Part shown: positions 35,651-49,100 of the stretch, one piece after another | Position numbering within the stretch: the first letter of the stretch is position 1 | Layout of the letters: every line of letters starts with the position of its first letter | Origin: Lumnitzera littorea | Lineage: Eukaryota; Streptophyta; Magnoliopsida; Myrtales; Combretaceae | Reading direction: 5' to 3' | Assembly (NCBI GenBank): GCA_024138015.1 | Contig: JAMXBB010000010.1 | Coordinates: forward strand, 11,690,504-11,754,503 | DNA: 64,000 bases | Position numbers and translations under genes: made by a program | Notes under the pieces: generated by a model | The model's database searches: none | What the model was told of the DNA's origin: nothing | What the model saw: only the letters and a program-made list of their open reading frames with translations

Positions 35651-38573
35651 TATTACACCCTAAAGCCATAGACTCGTAATAATCCTGCTATATAAACCAA
35701 CCTATGATAATAGCCAACTTTACAGTCCCTATCATAAATACAATTTATATAAGGCATCAATTACTCTTTACTTTGAAGTAAAATAGCTCATTCATAATTA
35801 TAGACAAAAATTTATAAATATAACTAAAAACCTTAAGTCATATTTACATAAATATACTCATATTGTCTTACAATCCTAGAAAGTAATTTACATGCTGTAA
35901 AAGTTTGATAAGTAAAGTATTATAGACTAGTACATACACCTAAGAGTTCATAAATAAATACTACGGACTTGATTGTTCAGCTAGTGGATTCTCACTGCCC
36001 CAAGACATTTCAAAAAGGAACTAACCTCAAGATAATTATAACACGGCATTTTAATTAGTACCTACAAGAAAATCTATAAGGGCATGAATAACTAATAATT
36101 TAGTAAGTTAGGATGAAGACTTAAAAATGCATAATAAACATAAACAGGGTTTTCAAGCAATTAATTATATGTAATGCAACATGCAAATGCCATCACATAA
36201 TGTAGTCCGGTCCGTTGTGAAATCAAAGTAATTTCACTCGCTTTAATTCGGATTGAGGAGTTTTCATATTTATGTAACAACTAACAACCAAACCTAGATT
36301 TATACAATAAAGACACCACTCACCTCAGGACTATCCTTTGAGCCATTACCTTCACTGTTACTGCAACCTCCTCTCTTATTATTTAATTTAGCTAAGGATG
36401 AAGAAAAGATCATTATATTATTTAATGTTATTATTTTCGAAGGTATCGATGTTTAGTTGGAGAATCCTAATTGTCTTTGAAAAGGTTGTAATGCATGTCT
36501 AATTAAGGTATTCAGGTCGGTTGTAATTAAGTTCAGTTTAAAGTGATCAAACAATCTCATACCACTCATTTCATAATAATTACCTAAACACAATATAAAT
36601 TTTCAACAAAAAATCAAATACACACAAGCACATGCACATATAACTACTTACAAGCACAATCACATATAATCCTAAGCCTCGAAGTATTTTAACATAGTAC
36701 TATAAAATACAATGATATATTGAACCTAACTTACCTGAAATCCTCAGTTCGCTTACTTAACTTGCCGTAGATCAACTTGTTTTCATGTGTCTTATAATAT
36801 AAATACTTTTTCAGTATTTATATCTTTGTGACATATATATATTAAATTACGATTTGACCTAATTTTCCAAATATATATTACTTATTACTAATCTTATTCT
36901 AGGCTAGTTTTAGAATTGATCTCCAAATCCAATTCCGATCAATTTTTTACTATGAGTGTTATATGTAAATCCTAAGAATGTATTTCGAACTATAATGTAA
37001 AATTCATCACATTATACTCGGATATCTTAAATATTAATTTTAACTCTTAACTAGTATTCTAATCCGTACAGTACATTTTAATCCTCATTTAATTATCGAA
37101 TTTACTCTCGATATAAGAAAAATTTATATTTTTCATATAATTACCAAAATTTTAGATTCATATCAGATTTATTATATATTTCTATTATTATTATATTATC
37201 GATTTTAACCTAATATTTTCTATTTATTATTAATCTAATTTCACATATTATCAATGTACACATATTTACTACATAATACACATAATAATCACATTTAACA
37301 CTCTAAATGCTAAAATTATCATACCACATTAGATATTAACATCTTAAAATACCTAATTATACACTAAATCAGTAATTATCCATTTAATTACTACAGTAGC
37401 TTAAAATCATCCATTTTATACATTATTTTAAGGTCTAAAAATTTTGAAAATTGATATCTGAAAAATCTCTTCATAGTACTATTCTATATTCTCTAAATAG
37501 CCTAAAAAAAAAAAAAGAGCTCAAAACTACATTATTAAGACTATTTATTTTTAAATCAAAATAAACTTAGGTTTACAGAATTTCTTAAACACTATATATT
37601 TTTAAACCTAATTTCATCAAACCAATATTTTTCCCTAAATCTACATACATAAAAAGGTCAGAATAACAAATTTCATAATTTTCTAAATAAATTTGATAAT
37701 ATAAATAAATTAAATAAAATTTGAGTTGAAATCGAACTCACCTATCTAATTGACTTCCAACTACTAGTGGTGTCCATAGGTGTATTGGCAATAATGGACA
37801 GTAAGGGTAAGGTGTAGTGGTGGTAGCCGTTTGTTTCTAGGTAGCCATTGGTCATTGGTACCCTCTTTAAGCTCTAATTATATATTAAATTTGTTAGTTT
37901 TTGGTAAAAAGCCCTAACTCTCCCTTTCTAATTTCTCTCTAATTTTTCTTGATCCCTAACTAACTAAATGAGTTTCAGTTGGAGTTTAAGGTATTTATAG
38001 AGCTACTTTGATTTTTTTCTTTCCATTTTTTATTAACAATTGGCCTTATCCTCTTCCATTTCACTTTCTATTAGCCCTAATTTAATTGGTTAATTTTTTT
38101 ATTCTTAATCCCAACATGTTATGGCCTAAATCTAGATAATTTCATGCTTTTCCTAATTTTTCTTTGATTTTTTAAAATTTTCTTTAATTATTTAGCATTA
38201 ATTTAATATATTTCAAGCATTTTAAGTAATTTCGAGTATTTTTAACTACATGTAAATATATATAGAGTACAAGTAAATACTCTTAAATATTAGTTATGTT
38301 ATTTTGTGATTTTTAGTGTGTATATAATTTATTTATATCGACTTGTTAGTTATCGAAACTCGTTTATTTTTGACAAATAACTAATAATAAACTTATAATT
38401 CAACATTATGATATTTAATTATTTTATTACTTATTTTCTTAAATTCAAATTTATGAGGTCACTTTTACTAATACTCCTAGTTTCTTCATATATTTTTGGA
38501 CTCGATCGGACACTTTATTTGATCACTCTAAATTTTATGTATTGAATCTGAACTTATAGTTGCAATGCTTACA
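35651..38573. mobile_element. Solo LTR C2 (2.9 kb), older copy
   Basis: Diverged copy of 14462-17372 with almost the same length (2923 versus 2911). It starts TATTACACCCTAAAGC, which lines up base for base with TGTCACGCCCCGAAGC, and ends ATGCTTACA. TSD TGTGT (35646-35650) and TGTGC (38574-38578). Differences are mostly C to T or G to A, and nearly all CpG of C1 are lost. Inserted just after the RNase H end of element F. No internal domain, hence a solo LTR. Confidence 0.78.
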
Positions 38574-39025
38574 TGTGCGCAATTCTTTTTATTGAAATTT
38601 TATTTTGTGTGGACTAACTTAATGTGTAATATTATTTATTAGCTAAAAATAAGTTATGATAATTATTTAGAATAATCTTGAAAAATTAGTTAATACTGTA
38701 TGTATAATATTAATAATATTTATTTTTATAATGTTTTTGTTTATATTAGCTAGTTTTAATCATTACATTAAATGTACATTATGTGAATTTAAATTTCATA
38801 AGCCAGTTGACATTCTATAATGTTATTTATTTGAGTAAACTTAGAATTTTTAATAAAATTTAATTATGTACAATAGTCAATTCAAGTCATTAAAAACCTA
38901 GTCATTAAAGTTTTCTTCTTTACTGTTATTTGTATTAAATGAGCTCCTTTTTTCTTTTTTTTTTTTGTTCTCCCTCATACAAGCAGACATGTGAAATTTA
39001 AACTTCCTAATTTCTCTTCTTGCTT
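38574..39025 (+). other. Element F 3' untranslated part and inversion breakpoint
   Basis: Follows RNase H on the plus strand once C2 is removed and should be the 3' untranslated region. No LTR or PPT of plus orientation follows. At about 39025 coding similarity switches to the minus strand, so a breakpoint lies here. Confidence 0.5.
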
Positions 39026-39029
39026 CGCA

Positions 39030-39790
39030 GGTACATTGTAAAATCCTCATTTTCAAACTCTTTTCCATGATTAATTCATAAACTAATAATGGAAAAGCTT
39101 TTTCTGCTTTGAAAACTTTTCGAAAGTATAAAAGGCATTCCCCCTTATGATGTAGATACAGAACCTAAATATACTAAGAAAAATCATCGACTATTACTAA
39201 ATCATATTTATTACCACCCAAACTTAATGTACAAGTAGAACCAAACAAATCAACAACTCAATGGTCTTTTTGTTAAAATAATATACTTAAATTTATGTGA
39301 GACAACACTCATCTTATTCTTAATGCATCTTTTATGTTCGTTTTAGGCGGGTCATGAACTAGGTTATTTTTAGGTAAATTATCCAATTGAGTAAAATTAA
39401 TATGCCATGAAAACACATTATCAAAAACAAATAAAAAAATCTCTTAGTTTCAACTTTAGCAAGTTTAACAAGATAAATGTTTTTCTTATGAAAACCTTCA
39501 AATAATTTGATATAATTTTTATCATATACCTCTATTTTATTTTGATCAAACACCTTCTTATATCCTTTATCACATAACTAATTGATACTTAAAAGATTAT
39601 GTTTCAAACCTCTTACCAAAGATATATTCTCCATAATATAAGGGAGAATACCGATTACGATTATCTTTCCTTTACTATCATCTCCAAATTTAACATAACT
39701 ACCTTCTTTACACTCTAAGCTTATGAATAATGAAGCATCTCCTAACATGTGATGTGAATACCTGCTATCTAGGTACCGCATTTGTTTTAA
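39030..39790 (-). pseudogene. Element F protease and integrase start (minus strand)
   Basis: Copia protease is seen at 39781-39578 as YLDSRYSHHMLGD (usual active site DSG is DSR here), then YVKFGDDSKGKIIVIGI and GLKHNLLSIN. A pre-integrase segment follows at 39553-39359 (KKNIYLVKLAKV). Integrase core remains to about 39030, with NHGKEFENEDFTMY, the usual DHG.EFEN.F site with Asn for the catalytic Asp. The frame then breaks off at the switch of strand. Confidence 0.75.
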
Positions 39791-40450
39791 TTTTGCTCCA
39801 TATTCCTTTAATCATTAAAATACGGTTTAAGTTCTCTTTAGAACCTAAACTAATTTGGGTCAACTGAAATTCAAGCTCGTGTTGTTCAAAGTTTTAGCTT
39901 ATTATTTTTACAAAAAAATATATATTTCTCAATATATTTAAGTTTATTACAGAAAAAGTATGCATAAGAATTAGAAATTTTATAACTATGTGTTACTTGA
40001 TTCTTCTTATTTCGGCTTGTGTATCCTTTGTTATATCCTCTAATTGATCCTCTAATGTATCATCTAATTGGATACTTCTTATTTTGGTAAGGAAATCTTT
40101 TGATATACTCGCTGCCTTGCACAATAGACTTAGTTTTTTCATACAAGTTATTGTTTTTAGCATGTTCATTACTTATTAGTTTCTTTCCTTTAATAAATAT
40201 GGTTTTATTAGCCCAATTAGAACTCTCCATATTCATAACCAACATCAATCTTTGAATTATCTATCCTTTAAGAAGATAACAACAACTGTAAATTTTTATC
40301 ACTTTCATTGAATTTATTAAACATTGTATCGATTATGTTAAACAGTCCATCTAATTTAACAATTATCCCCTTTATTTCCTCCTTTAAAACTAGGTTTTCT
40401 TTTTCTAAGTTCTCTTGACTTGTTTTAAGATTCTCATTATCAATTTGCAA
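39791..40450 (-). pseudogene. Element F gag C-terminal part (minus strand)
   Basis: Coiled-coil segment at 40450-40268 (IDNENLKTSQENLEKENLVL) is like that of element D at 60776-60483. Broken frames at 40248-40060 continue towards the protease. The UBN2 capsid domain expected between the PBS and the coiled coil is absent: only 23 bases separate them, so the leader and most of gag were deleted. Confidence 0.65.
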
Positions 40451-40472
40451 AAATTCATTATTAATTTTTTAA

Positions 40473-40484
40473 GCTTCGATACCA
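40473..40484 (-). other. Element F primer-binding site
   Basis: Minus strand TGGTATCGAAGC matches the initiator-Met primer site TGGTATCAGAGC at 10 of 12 positions and lies six bases from the LTR end at 40491. Confidence 0.7.
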
Positions 40485-40490
40485 AACATA

Positions 40491-41916
40491 TGTCCTAAAG
40501 TAACCAAGAAGGGATTAAATTAGTTACTTAGAAAAATTAAAAAATTTTTTTTAATGTTACAAAATTGTCCCTTTTTATTATTATGATAAATTGGCGTGAA
40601 AACAATATATATAATAAATTAATCATGAAAATAAATAGAGTAAAGCTTGAGAAGATGAGGTAATCGAATTATAGTGCTTCGACCTTCTAGCTACTATACT
40701 CTTCTAGCTCTACTACCCAAGACCCGATATTCTATACTAGTGTCATTCCACTATCTACTTTAATACTTTAATCAAGAGAAAATACATTTACAATGCTTCC
40801 CTTATGTCTCCCTAAGCTATCTCTTGCTTACAAAACAATACAATCTCTCTTCTAACATAAAATTCTAATGCTTAAAAGATAAGATTTACAAAAGATTAAG
40901 AAATAAATACAAGACTCTTCAAAATATAAGCTTAGAAATAATATAAAATAATAAAGTCGAATGAATAGAAGTGTCTTTGATTTTCTTAAGAGTATGAAGT
41001 TTGCATATGAAAGTTGCATACTAATGCGTCCTAAAATTTTAAACTGTCTTACTTATATTATCTCCCGAGATAACGTTTCTTTTCTAAAATCTTAGAGGAT
41101 ATCTTATGAAATCTTGAATAATACATTGGTGTTAGTTATCCTCGATTTGATGAAGCTAAATCTTCTTTCTGTTTTTAAATTTAAACGTTGATCTATTGAT
41201 ATTAGGGGTAATCTAACTTGCACAATTTTTGTGTATTTCCTATAAATACTTCGATTTTTTTAAAACACCATAAGTCCTTAAAAAATGTGGGTACTTTTGC
41301 TCATATCACTTCTTAAAAATCGGGAGCATATTTTCAAGGCTTGTTAATCTAAAATTTGAAACTCAGCTTCTGGATTTTTTTTTAATAATCTTTTGCACGT
41401 GTATCTTTGGCACATTATCTAATTATTTTGAATTTTTAAGCCGTATAAAATATTTTTTATCTTGTAGTTTAAATTTGAAAAAAAAAATTAAAAAAAAAAT
41501 CTACAACAATCAAAAGATTCATCCTCGTCCAGTTATCCTTGAAGCTTAACCATATATCTAACCGATCTTAAGCCTTAAATAAAATCTAATTTTAACTTTT
41601 ATGAAATCCTCCTTAATACTTCATAAACGTATGGCAAATATCTTGAAAAATTTGAGCATAAATGCTTCCAACAATTTTTGTCATAATCTTCTTTTCAAAA
41701 TAAAATTGTTTTAAAATAATTAAATTTATCCTCCTTAATCCTAGTAAACATACATCTATACATTGAACAGATTACCTAAATATACCCAATAAATGGAGCT
41801 TGCCTTCAATTCATAAAAAGCCTAAAATAACACTTCATCTGTACCGTATTATCAAAACTTAATTATCTTTTACTATTTTTTTTTTTTTTATCATCAAAGT
41901 AATGTGGAGAGAACTA
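40491..41916 (-). repeat. Element F 5' LTR
   Basis: Starts TGTCCTAAAGTAACCAAG on the plus strand and ends near GAGAGAACTA. It pairs with 22729-24653 and lacks the MITE. No frame of note. Confidence 0.75.
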
Positions 41917-44028
41917 AAAAAAAATAAAGTTGTCAATAGGATAAAGTAACAAAAATGCACGGATTTGAACTCTCGATCTTATGTTGATTGGTCAGAATAT
42001 GTTAGGATCAGAAAGCTAAGTTTAAAGCTCCACAAACAAAGGTCTGAACTTGCAGAGCCAAAGCATCTTCTACGCTTTATAACTTCACCACTCTGCCTCC
42101 ACTTCAAGGATATGACTTGAAGTTAAACTGCTCGATTTTGGTTTACTTTTTTAACCATATATCTAACAGGTTTTCTATTTTTTCTTTTTCTTTTTTTTTA
42201 ACTTCTACCAAATTTCATCTAAAAGTCTAAAAACTTTTTGTGTTGGTACGTTTTTCTCCCTCCTGCTCTCTCGTCGGTAATACCTTCTCCATGTCATGAG
42301 TACTGAATTCCCTTCCTTGCATACGAAATTTCTTTTGCTTTATTGTTAATTATGACAAGCATGTGATTCTCCCAAATTTTACAAATAAATATTGACGATA
42401 ATACCTTTTCTAGATTTACAACGTCAAATTAATATATGTATTTATCGAGCAAGATCCATATTCGTTTAAAGGATTCGTAAAAGAAAATATTTATCTTGTT
42501 GCACTCCTCATGATTATTAAAACTAAATTGTTTGGGTCACACATACGAGTTCCTATAAAACAATTATAGTTTTAATAATTATTTTTTTTACAATAAAATT
42601 TTAATTGAAAGGTTAAATGGATAATTTTTAAAAGGATAGTTATTTAATGGTCAATCTACTTTAATAATACATATATATATATATATGAAATGTGTTAACC
42701 TTCTCTAGGTGCAATAAAAGGAAAATCCACAAATTTCTAGAAAATTCTTGAACCATCTAGATGCAATCTGATTTTTTTGCTATTTTTTTTTTCTATTGTT
42801 TTCTTTTATTCTAAACCCGAAATATTACTATGTACAATAAACCCTACAATAACCCTATAACAGAATCCAACATTTTACAATCCAAAATTGTTACAAAGGT
42901 AGAGGTTGAAACACATGCTTGGTGGTGATGGAAACCTTTAATTTTTTAGATAAATAGGATGATGAAATCGAAGGAATCAATTGGCTTTTTTCACAATTCG
43001 AACAGTTTGGGTTTTTCGTGTTTCGTTACATGTTTCGGAGTTTCTTCACTGTTTTGTATGGTCAAGGCAAGGATTTAAAACATTTAGTTGATTCTTTTGT
43101 ACTTGAATTTTCATGCTTATAACTTCGGAATTTGGATCACATAAAGGTAAAGATGTCCTAGATATGATTCCTCAATATATACTAGTTAAAAAGTAGATAT
43201 AATAAAATGAGAACTATAGTATCATATCTTTTAATTATTGTACGTACTTATGAATTAGGATAAATTTACTTGTATTTACTTTATATATATGCGTTTAAAT
43301 CTCTATCTTTAAAATTGCACATTTAGATTTCAGATCTTTTTTGGAAAAAAAAAAAAGAAAAAAACTCAAATCTTTACCGAATACGCTTTCATATTCCACT
43401 ATACTATTTGGATAAAATAACTAAAAATATTAAAATTTATAATTACATAAAATAAAAAATATTTTTAAAGCTTTTGGATATTTTAAGGTTATCTTTTGTG
43501 TTTTTTTTTTCATTATTTTCTTAAAGAGAAAAATTATCACTGTTAATTTTTTTTTTTTTTTTTGGATGAGAGTCTCAATGCCAAATTTAAATTTAAAGGA
43601 TAAGAAGACAAGTGCATATAGAAACAAATATAATAAGGTATTTTTGTAATTTGCTGTAAAAATTTTACTTTTAATATAAAAAAATTATAGTTTTATATTT
43701 CATCATAATCTAAATTTTATCAATTTTACCCTTAATATAAAAGGATTATTGAGATTGGGAGAGAGTTTATTGATATGTCAATTTTACCTTTAATATAAAA
43801 CAATTATAGTTTTAATTAGTACAAAATCACAGCATTTTCTCTCTCCATCTATATCATCAATCTCCATGATTACACTTATTTTCCCTCTACTAATTAATTA
43901 CAAGAAAACAAAATTTACATAAAACACGTTACATCTTAGGTATTCGTTCATTTCCACCGCTTTCAAATTTTCCCGCAACCCAAGATTGCAAAAGGAAATT
44001 AATCTTTACCTTTTAAGAAACCGTTTGT
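41917..44028. other. Intergenic AT-rich sequence
   Basis: No gene seen. It includes a TA microsatellite at about 42668-42687, and three copies of a block near AATTTTACCCTTAATATAAAA at about 43656, 43723 and 43778. The stretch near 42900-43080 has moderate GC but is closed in all frames. Confidence 0.45.
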
Positions 44029-44223
44029 TTAGTTGATGAAAAGAAAATTGGAAACGAAGAATGAATATACGCACCTATGAAAGGAAAACCCAGAGAGATC
44101 ATTATTGGAATGGAGATTGCAATTGGGATTCACCATCTGATTAGACGGTGAAGTGTAGAATTCGCTGGAAAAGGAAGACTCCGGTGTTGAGATGCTTCTC
44201 GGCTCCAATGCTCTGAATGGCAC
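44029..44223 (-). CDS. Possible first exon of an unknown minus-strand gene
   Basis: ATG at 44223 opens a Ser/Pro-rich frame (MPFRALEPRSISTPESSF) that runs about 48 codons to a candidate splice donor, CATAG|GTGCGT, near 44075; the frame itself stays open to 44029. Composition is more balanced than its surroundings. I found no matching second exon to the left and do not recognise the protein. It could equally be chance or the 5' end of a gene destroyed by element F. Confidence 0.2.
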   Translation of the reverse strand: MPFRALEPRSISTPESSFSSEFYTSPSNQMVNPNCNLHSNNDLSGFSFHRCVYSFFVSNFLFIN

Positions 44224-46102
44224 TTTGGGTGAGCCCTAAATATCCCAACCAAACCCATTCATAAACTTAAAACGCAAGCATCTGGTGACATGTGCATCTG
44301 AAATAGGACAGCTTATAGTTATCCAATATAAAATTCTTTTACCATCTCGTTTTTATTTTTTTAGGTGATCCATCCAATCCTCTATCAAATTCTTAATTTT
44401 TTTAAATTTAAATTATTGAACTAATTATAAATTCAACAGCTCAAATTTAAGAAAATTATAAATTAATTATAAGATAAAAAGTTAGACCAATCCTATCAAA
44501 ATAGAGAATGGGATTGTGAAAACTCACGAAAAAAATATACACTAAATTTTATAACATAAAATAAATTAATTATTTTATGTTGATTTAAAATTTGAATGAT
44601 ATTATGTAAAATATTAGATTTAGTGTTTTTTTATTCATCTTTTTTATATCTTTTTATCATATATTCGTAACTTATGTTTGGTGAAATAAGACATCAAAAT
44701 TAAATATTCAATAAATCCATATAGTTTTAAATTTATCTTCCTTTTACTTTATTCATTTTACACATAAACCAATCCAAAAATCATTTTCAAATATATAAAA
44801 CACATATTTTTAAATATAATATCTTAAAATCATGTAAATGTTCATTTTTCAATTCTTATGTTTTAATTACCACTTTTATCATAATTATTACTAAATAGAA
44901 ATAGATAACATAATAAATAAAGTCACTTTCTAAATGCTAAAATTTAAATAAATACAAATTAGATATAGACCAAAAAAGAAAAATCATCCAAGAAAGACTT
45001 AATTTTGAAGTTTTAAGTGAGCTATGGAGGAAGTACCAACCGAAGAAGAATGAGAATAACGATGATAGTGACAAGTGGTTGATGATGATTTGAAAGTATT
45101 AGTAGTAGTTTTTGGGTTATGGAGCAATCGCAAGGTAATTAATGGTGGTGGTTGTATTCAAGAGTAGTGGTGGATGGTCGAATTAGGTGGTGATGGTTGT
45201 TTGGTTGCAAAAGATTTGAATATATATAGTTAAATTAATAATGTTGATCAATGGTCCGTGGTGGTTAGTGTTGGTTGTAAAAGATGAGTGAGTGGTAATA
45301 AATGGAAAAGCACAATAAAAAAAGATAATATTTGGCTAACAAAGAAGATGAGGATATTTTTTTGTCATTTGAAAAATTATATGACATTAGTTTAGGAGAA
45401 AGAAAAAAAAGGTACTTCTGTATGGGATTACAATTTTTAGGTGGAAGAAATTATAATTCTTTATTTTTAAGTATTAACCATACAAACAGAAAAATGAAGA
45501 AATATGAGTTTTTAAGGGAAATAAAATAACCATTCGACCAACCATCCGAATTTATTTTCACATTTCTACTTTTTGAGAAATGAACTGTAGTATTCACGGC
45601 GCAACCAAAATCATTGCTGGTTGGTGACAATTTTGGTTTTTTAAAATTGTTTTCGGATGTAAATAATTTTTCAAAATCTACGGTGGAGAAACACTAAGAA
45701 AGATTCATGGATGTATTCACAATTGACGAGTACTATAATAATAATTAGGACAATGTTATCGGTATCCATAACTAAATGCTTATTTACGGTAAAAAGAGGA
45801 GAATTTCATATCTTTTCAGGTTCTAATTTCGTATAATATATATTTTTTAAAAAGAAAAAGATAAAAATGTTTACCATTTTTTTACCAAATCTTTTTTTTT
45901 TTTTTTTAGTTAAGTTTTATCAAACAGTACCAGCGCACTCGTGATTCGTGAAGCTCTTTTTTTCCCCACAATTATCATATAGAAAATTGAGTTTGGATGA
46001 TAAATGGCTTAGTACCCTGCTCAGCGTTATCCACTTTTCGCGGCAATGTAGCGTCGATATTTGTCCCAAAGAAGAAAGCAATACAAACAAGTCTTATTAT
46101 CA
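44224..46102. other. Intergenic, upstream of the Rossmann-fold gene
   Basis: AT-rich with a G/T-rich patch of GGT and GAT triplets at 45050-45300. No gene supported; the frame at 45332-45529 has no motif. The promoter and 5' untranslated region of the gene at 46103 must lie in the last few hundred bases, but I cannot point to a sure TATA box. Confidence 0.45.
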
Positions 46103-49100
46103 ATGGCGAGTAATACCACTACCACTCTTCCCTCCACTCTCTCACTCCAAACTTCACTTCTCTACACAAAAACCAAACATAACAATCCTTCATTCACGTT
46201 CATCAACAACACGTCTCGTCCTTTCGTCGGTTGCTCCGCCAAGAAGAAGATTGGCTTCTTCGATCAAATTCTCGACTACATCGAAGGTGAATATGTTTAC
46301 CATTGTTATCACTTACTTTTTTTCATTTTTATCTTTAGTTTCAGGTTTTGGGCATAGTTTATATATTTTATAAGAAGCTCAAGTGCTATCTTCTTCAAAG
46401 GCCGTCAAATGGATAGTTGGAAATAAACCAAAGCTTGGCCTCGTGGTTATGCTTTAAGAGTTTTCGCGATAGAAGGTCTCACTCTCATTGCAGATGACCA
46501 AAAATAATATATATTTACTGAATGATACGCATGTCATGCCATGACAGTGAAATAGTCGGAAAATTCAAGTGACATTTTGATATGTTTATGATGAATTGTA
46601 TTGCGGATTACGTTATGATGGCTCTGCACTTTTGGTGCACCCGTTTCTCAATTTATGAATACATTCTTGATTCGTCATAGAAATGAATGTATTAATATAT
46701 ATATTAGATAGATTTATATAGACATAACACTTGATGCAGTGCAAATGTGCCACTTAACACAGCATATTTGTTTGGATACATCCTTAAAGATGCGATTTTA
46801 AATCTTCGATTTAAATTTACTTCTTAATCATGGAGGCAACAAGATCTCATGTTTGTGTTATCATGCGTATGAATTAGTATCATAAATTGCCTTTGCAAGT
46901 GTAATGGAACCGAGCATGTTTGATGATGAAGGAAGTTTTCTAGTGGCAGAGAATTAGGAATAGGAGTTTGAAGATGGATGGCATCTCTGTCAGCTCGACA
47001 TTCAGGTTGGGTTTGTCGATATGGCTATTGTAATTTGGAGAACATTGACATTGGCATTGTTCTTAAGGTCGTGGAACTGTACAACAATAAGGAGGCGGTT
47101 TCTGACAAGAATGTGATGAAGAAGGGAAGAGTTAATTCTGGTAATTAAAAGTCAGGATTGCCTATAGAGAGAAAAAAAGATTCATTGTATGCGTGCGTAA
47201 TGTGCAAAACACCAATAAGATATCGACACATATAATAATAAAAAAAGATTCATTACCAGCCAATATGAATCTGGGTAAATTCAACCAACTAATGGCATTA
47301 ATGTCCATTGGTTCATAAGAGTAAAAGAACAGCTTTGTCTTTCCGTTTGAAATTCGGCGATATACCAAGAAGCTTGCAAAAATATAAGTATAGGTGATGG
47401 ATACATAACTTTTACAAAATATGTGGATCTTAAACCATTGCTGAAAGGTTTATACGTAGTGATGATTTTTTTGGACTTTATTGACGGTTCGGGTGATATA
47501 TCCTTATTTTTCAAAATTTATGGGGGAAGTGAAAACACTTTTGGGAGTTTAGAGATATCCTGTGCCTGATCAATAATTTCAAGAGGGTATTTGCAATTAT
47601 TTTTGTTTTTATATTTGCAAGACTCTTCCATAAGTGCATATGGTCGAATTTCATGAAGAAAGATGATACTGTTCTTTTTCTCCTATGAACAAGTGGACAA
47701 TTGTCATTAGATGGTTAGATTTGCTCAGGTCCATATCAGCCTATAGTCAGCACAATGAACTCTTCTCTTACTTGTGCATTTTTGCTAAAACTGTCTCTTT
47801 ATTGTTGCCAAAATCCTGAGACCATAATAGCAATGCCACTGTATGAGTTTAGAACCATACCTAAGAAATAATTTTGAAAATACAATTGGAAATTTTCCAG
47901 TGAAAGAATAAAAGTAAAACCATGTCTAGATATAATTTTAAATGTGCAACATCACAGGAAGTAGACTAGTACATTCTATGTAATTACGTAAAACTCTCCC
48001 TTTTCTTCTTAGTACCACAGGGATTTAGACTTATACATCCCAAGTAAATATCTAAACCTCTCCCTTTTCTTCTTAGTATTCATTTTCTAAGCATTGGTTT
48101 CCCTAAGTTATTGCATTATCTCAGATTTATCAGCCCCTTGTGTGAGGTTTTTGTTTGTCAAAACCTTATAATTGCTATAGATTTTGGTCTAGTGACTAGG
48201 ACTTGATATATAACATTTCTTAAAAAATGCTCCATCACAGGAGGGCCTAAGCTGCGGAAGTGGTATGGAGCACCTGATCTTCTCCCAAAAGATGGATCTG
48301 GTGTGGATGAAGAGGATGACTATCGAGGTTTTCTTTCTATCCAAATTTAACCATTGTTGTTAGTTGCATTCTTTTAACAATTTGAGTCTCCAAGATTATT
48401 GTTGAAACTGGATATATAGAAGAAGATGAAGTCAGGGATGCAGTGCTAGTTACTGATGGAGACAGCGAAATTGGTCAGGTGTGTTTCATTTCATTCAAGC
48501 ATAAACTAACCACCTTCCTCATGCAAAATCAAAATAAAAAAGTGAGACAGAAGATGTCGCTGCCTTTACATTTTTTTGACATAAGTGTTCATGTTTGTGT
48601 GCTTGTTGCTCTGTCAGCTTGAGACAGGTCACCAGTGTCATTGCTGTCCTAAGTAATTAATGATAACCCTTATCATATCTGGATAAGAAACTTTCATGGA
48701 TGAGGATACTGTGTTTTGGGAATGACTCTCCTCTGTTATATGCATATGATTGAAGTATCTAATAGATGTCTTATGTACAAAACTGAATCTGGAGACATCT
48801 AGTTTTTTTAGATGGTGATTCTATCGTTGATAGTCAAAAGAACTAGAGTAAAAGCTTTGGTGAAAGACAAGAGGAGGGCTACTGAAGCCTTTGGAGATTA
48901 TGTTGAGGTTAGCAAATCCACAAATTGCTAAGCAACTCATTACATATTTTTACTATTAGTGCAAAATGTATTTCTTTCAGAACTTTTTGTTGGCTTATTT
49001 CATGTCAAGGGTATATATTAATACCAATTCATTGTTCATTGTTGTAGTCACTAGCTGGAGACCCAAGCAACAAGCAATTTCTTAACAAAGCTCTAAGAGG

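Larger units (their letters stand above)
22729..41916 (-). mobile_element. Element F: Ty1/Copia element with inverted RT block and nested insertions
   Basis: LTRs at 22729-24653 and 40491-41916 have the same orientation. Both the PBS (40473-40484) and the PPT (24659-24669) point to the minus strand. Gag end, protease and integrase start read on the minus strand (40450-39030), but the pre-RT, RT and RNase H block reads on the plus strand (24758-24984, 25717-25816, 34268-35650). No domain is duplicated. Subtracting a MITE, a TIR element, element G and solo LTR C2 leaves about 6.6 kb, a plausible Copia size, although the Gag UBN2 part and the integrase C-terminus are missing. Flanks AAAAT and AAAAA fit a low-complexity TSD. 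Inversion inside one element is my inference; see the finding. Confidence 0.7.

Noticed and set aside
41950..42030. GATTTGAACTCTCGATC looks like the T-arm of a tRNA on the minus strand
   Set aside because: No acceptor, D-arm or anticodon stem can be folded around it; at most a decayed SINE or chance.
46061..46102. Upstream extension of the first exon of the Rossmann gene
   Set aside because: It would begin at a TTG codon; the ATG at 46103 has a good context and gives a proper transit peptide.
47162..47514. Two overlapping minus-strand frames inside intron 1
   Set aside because: No motif, mutually overlapping and without splice support; treated as chance in AT-rich intron sequence.
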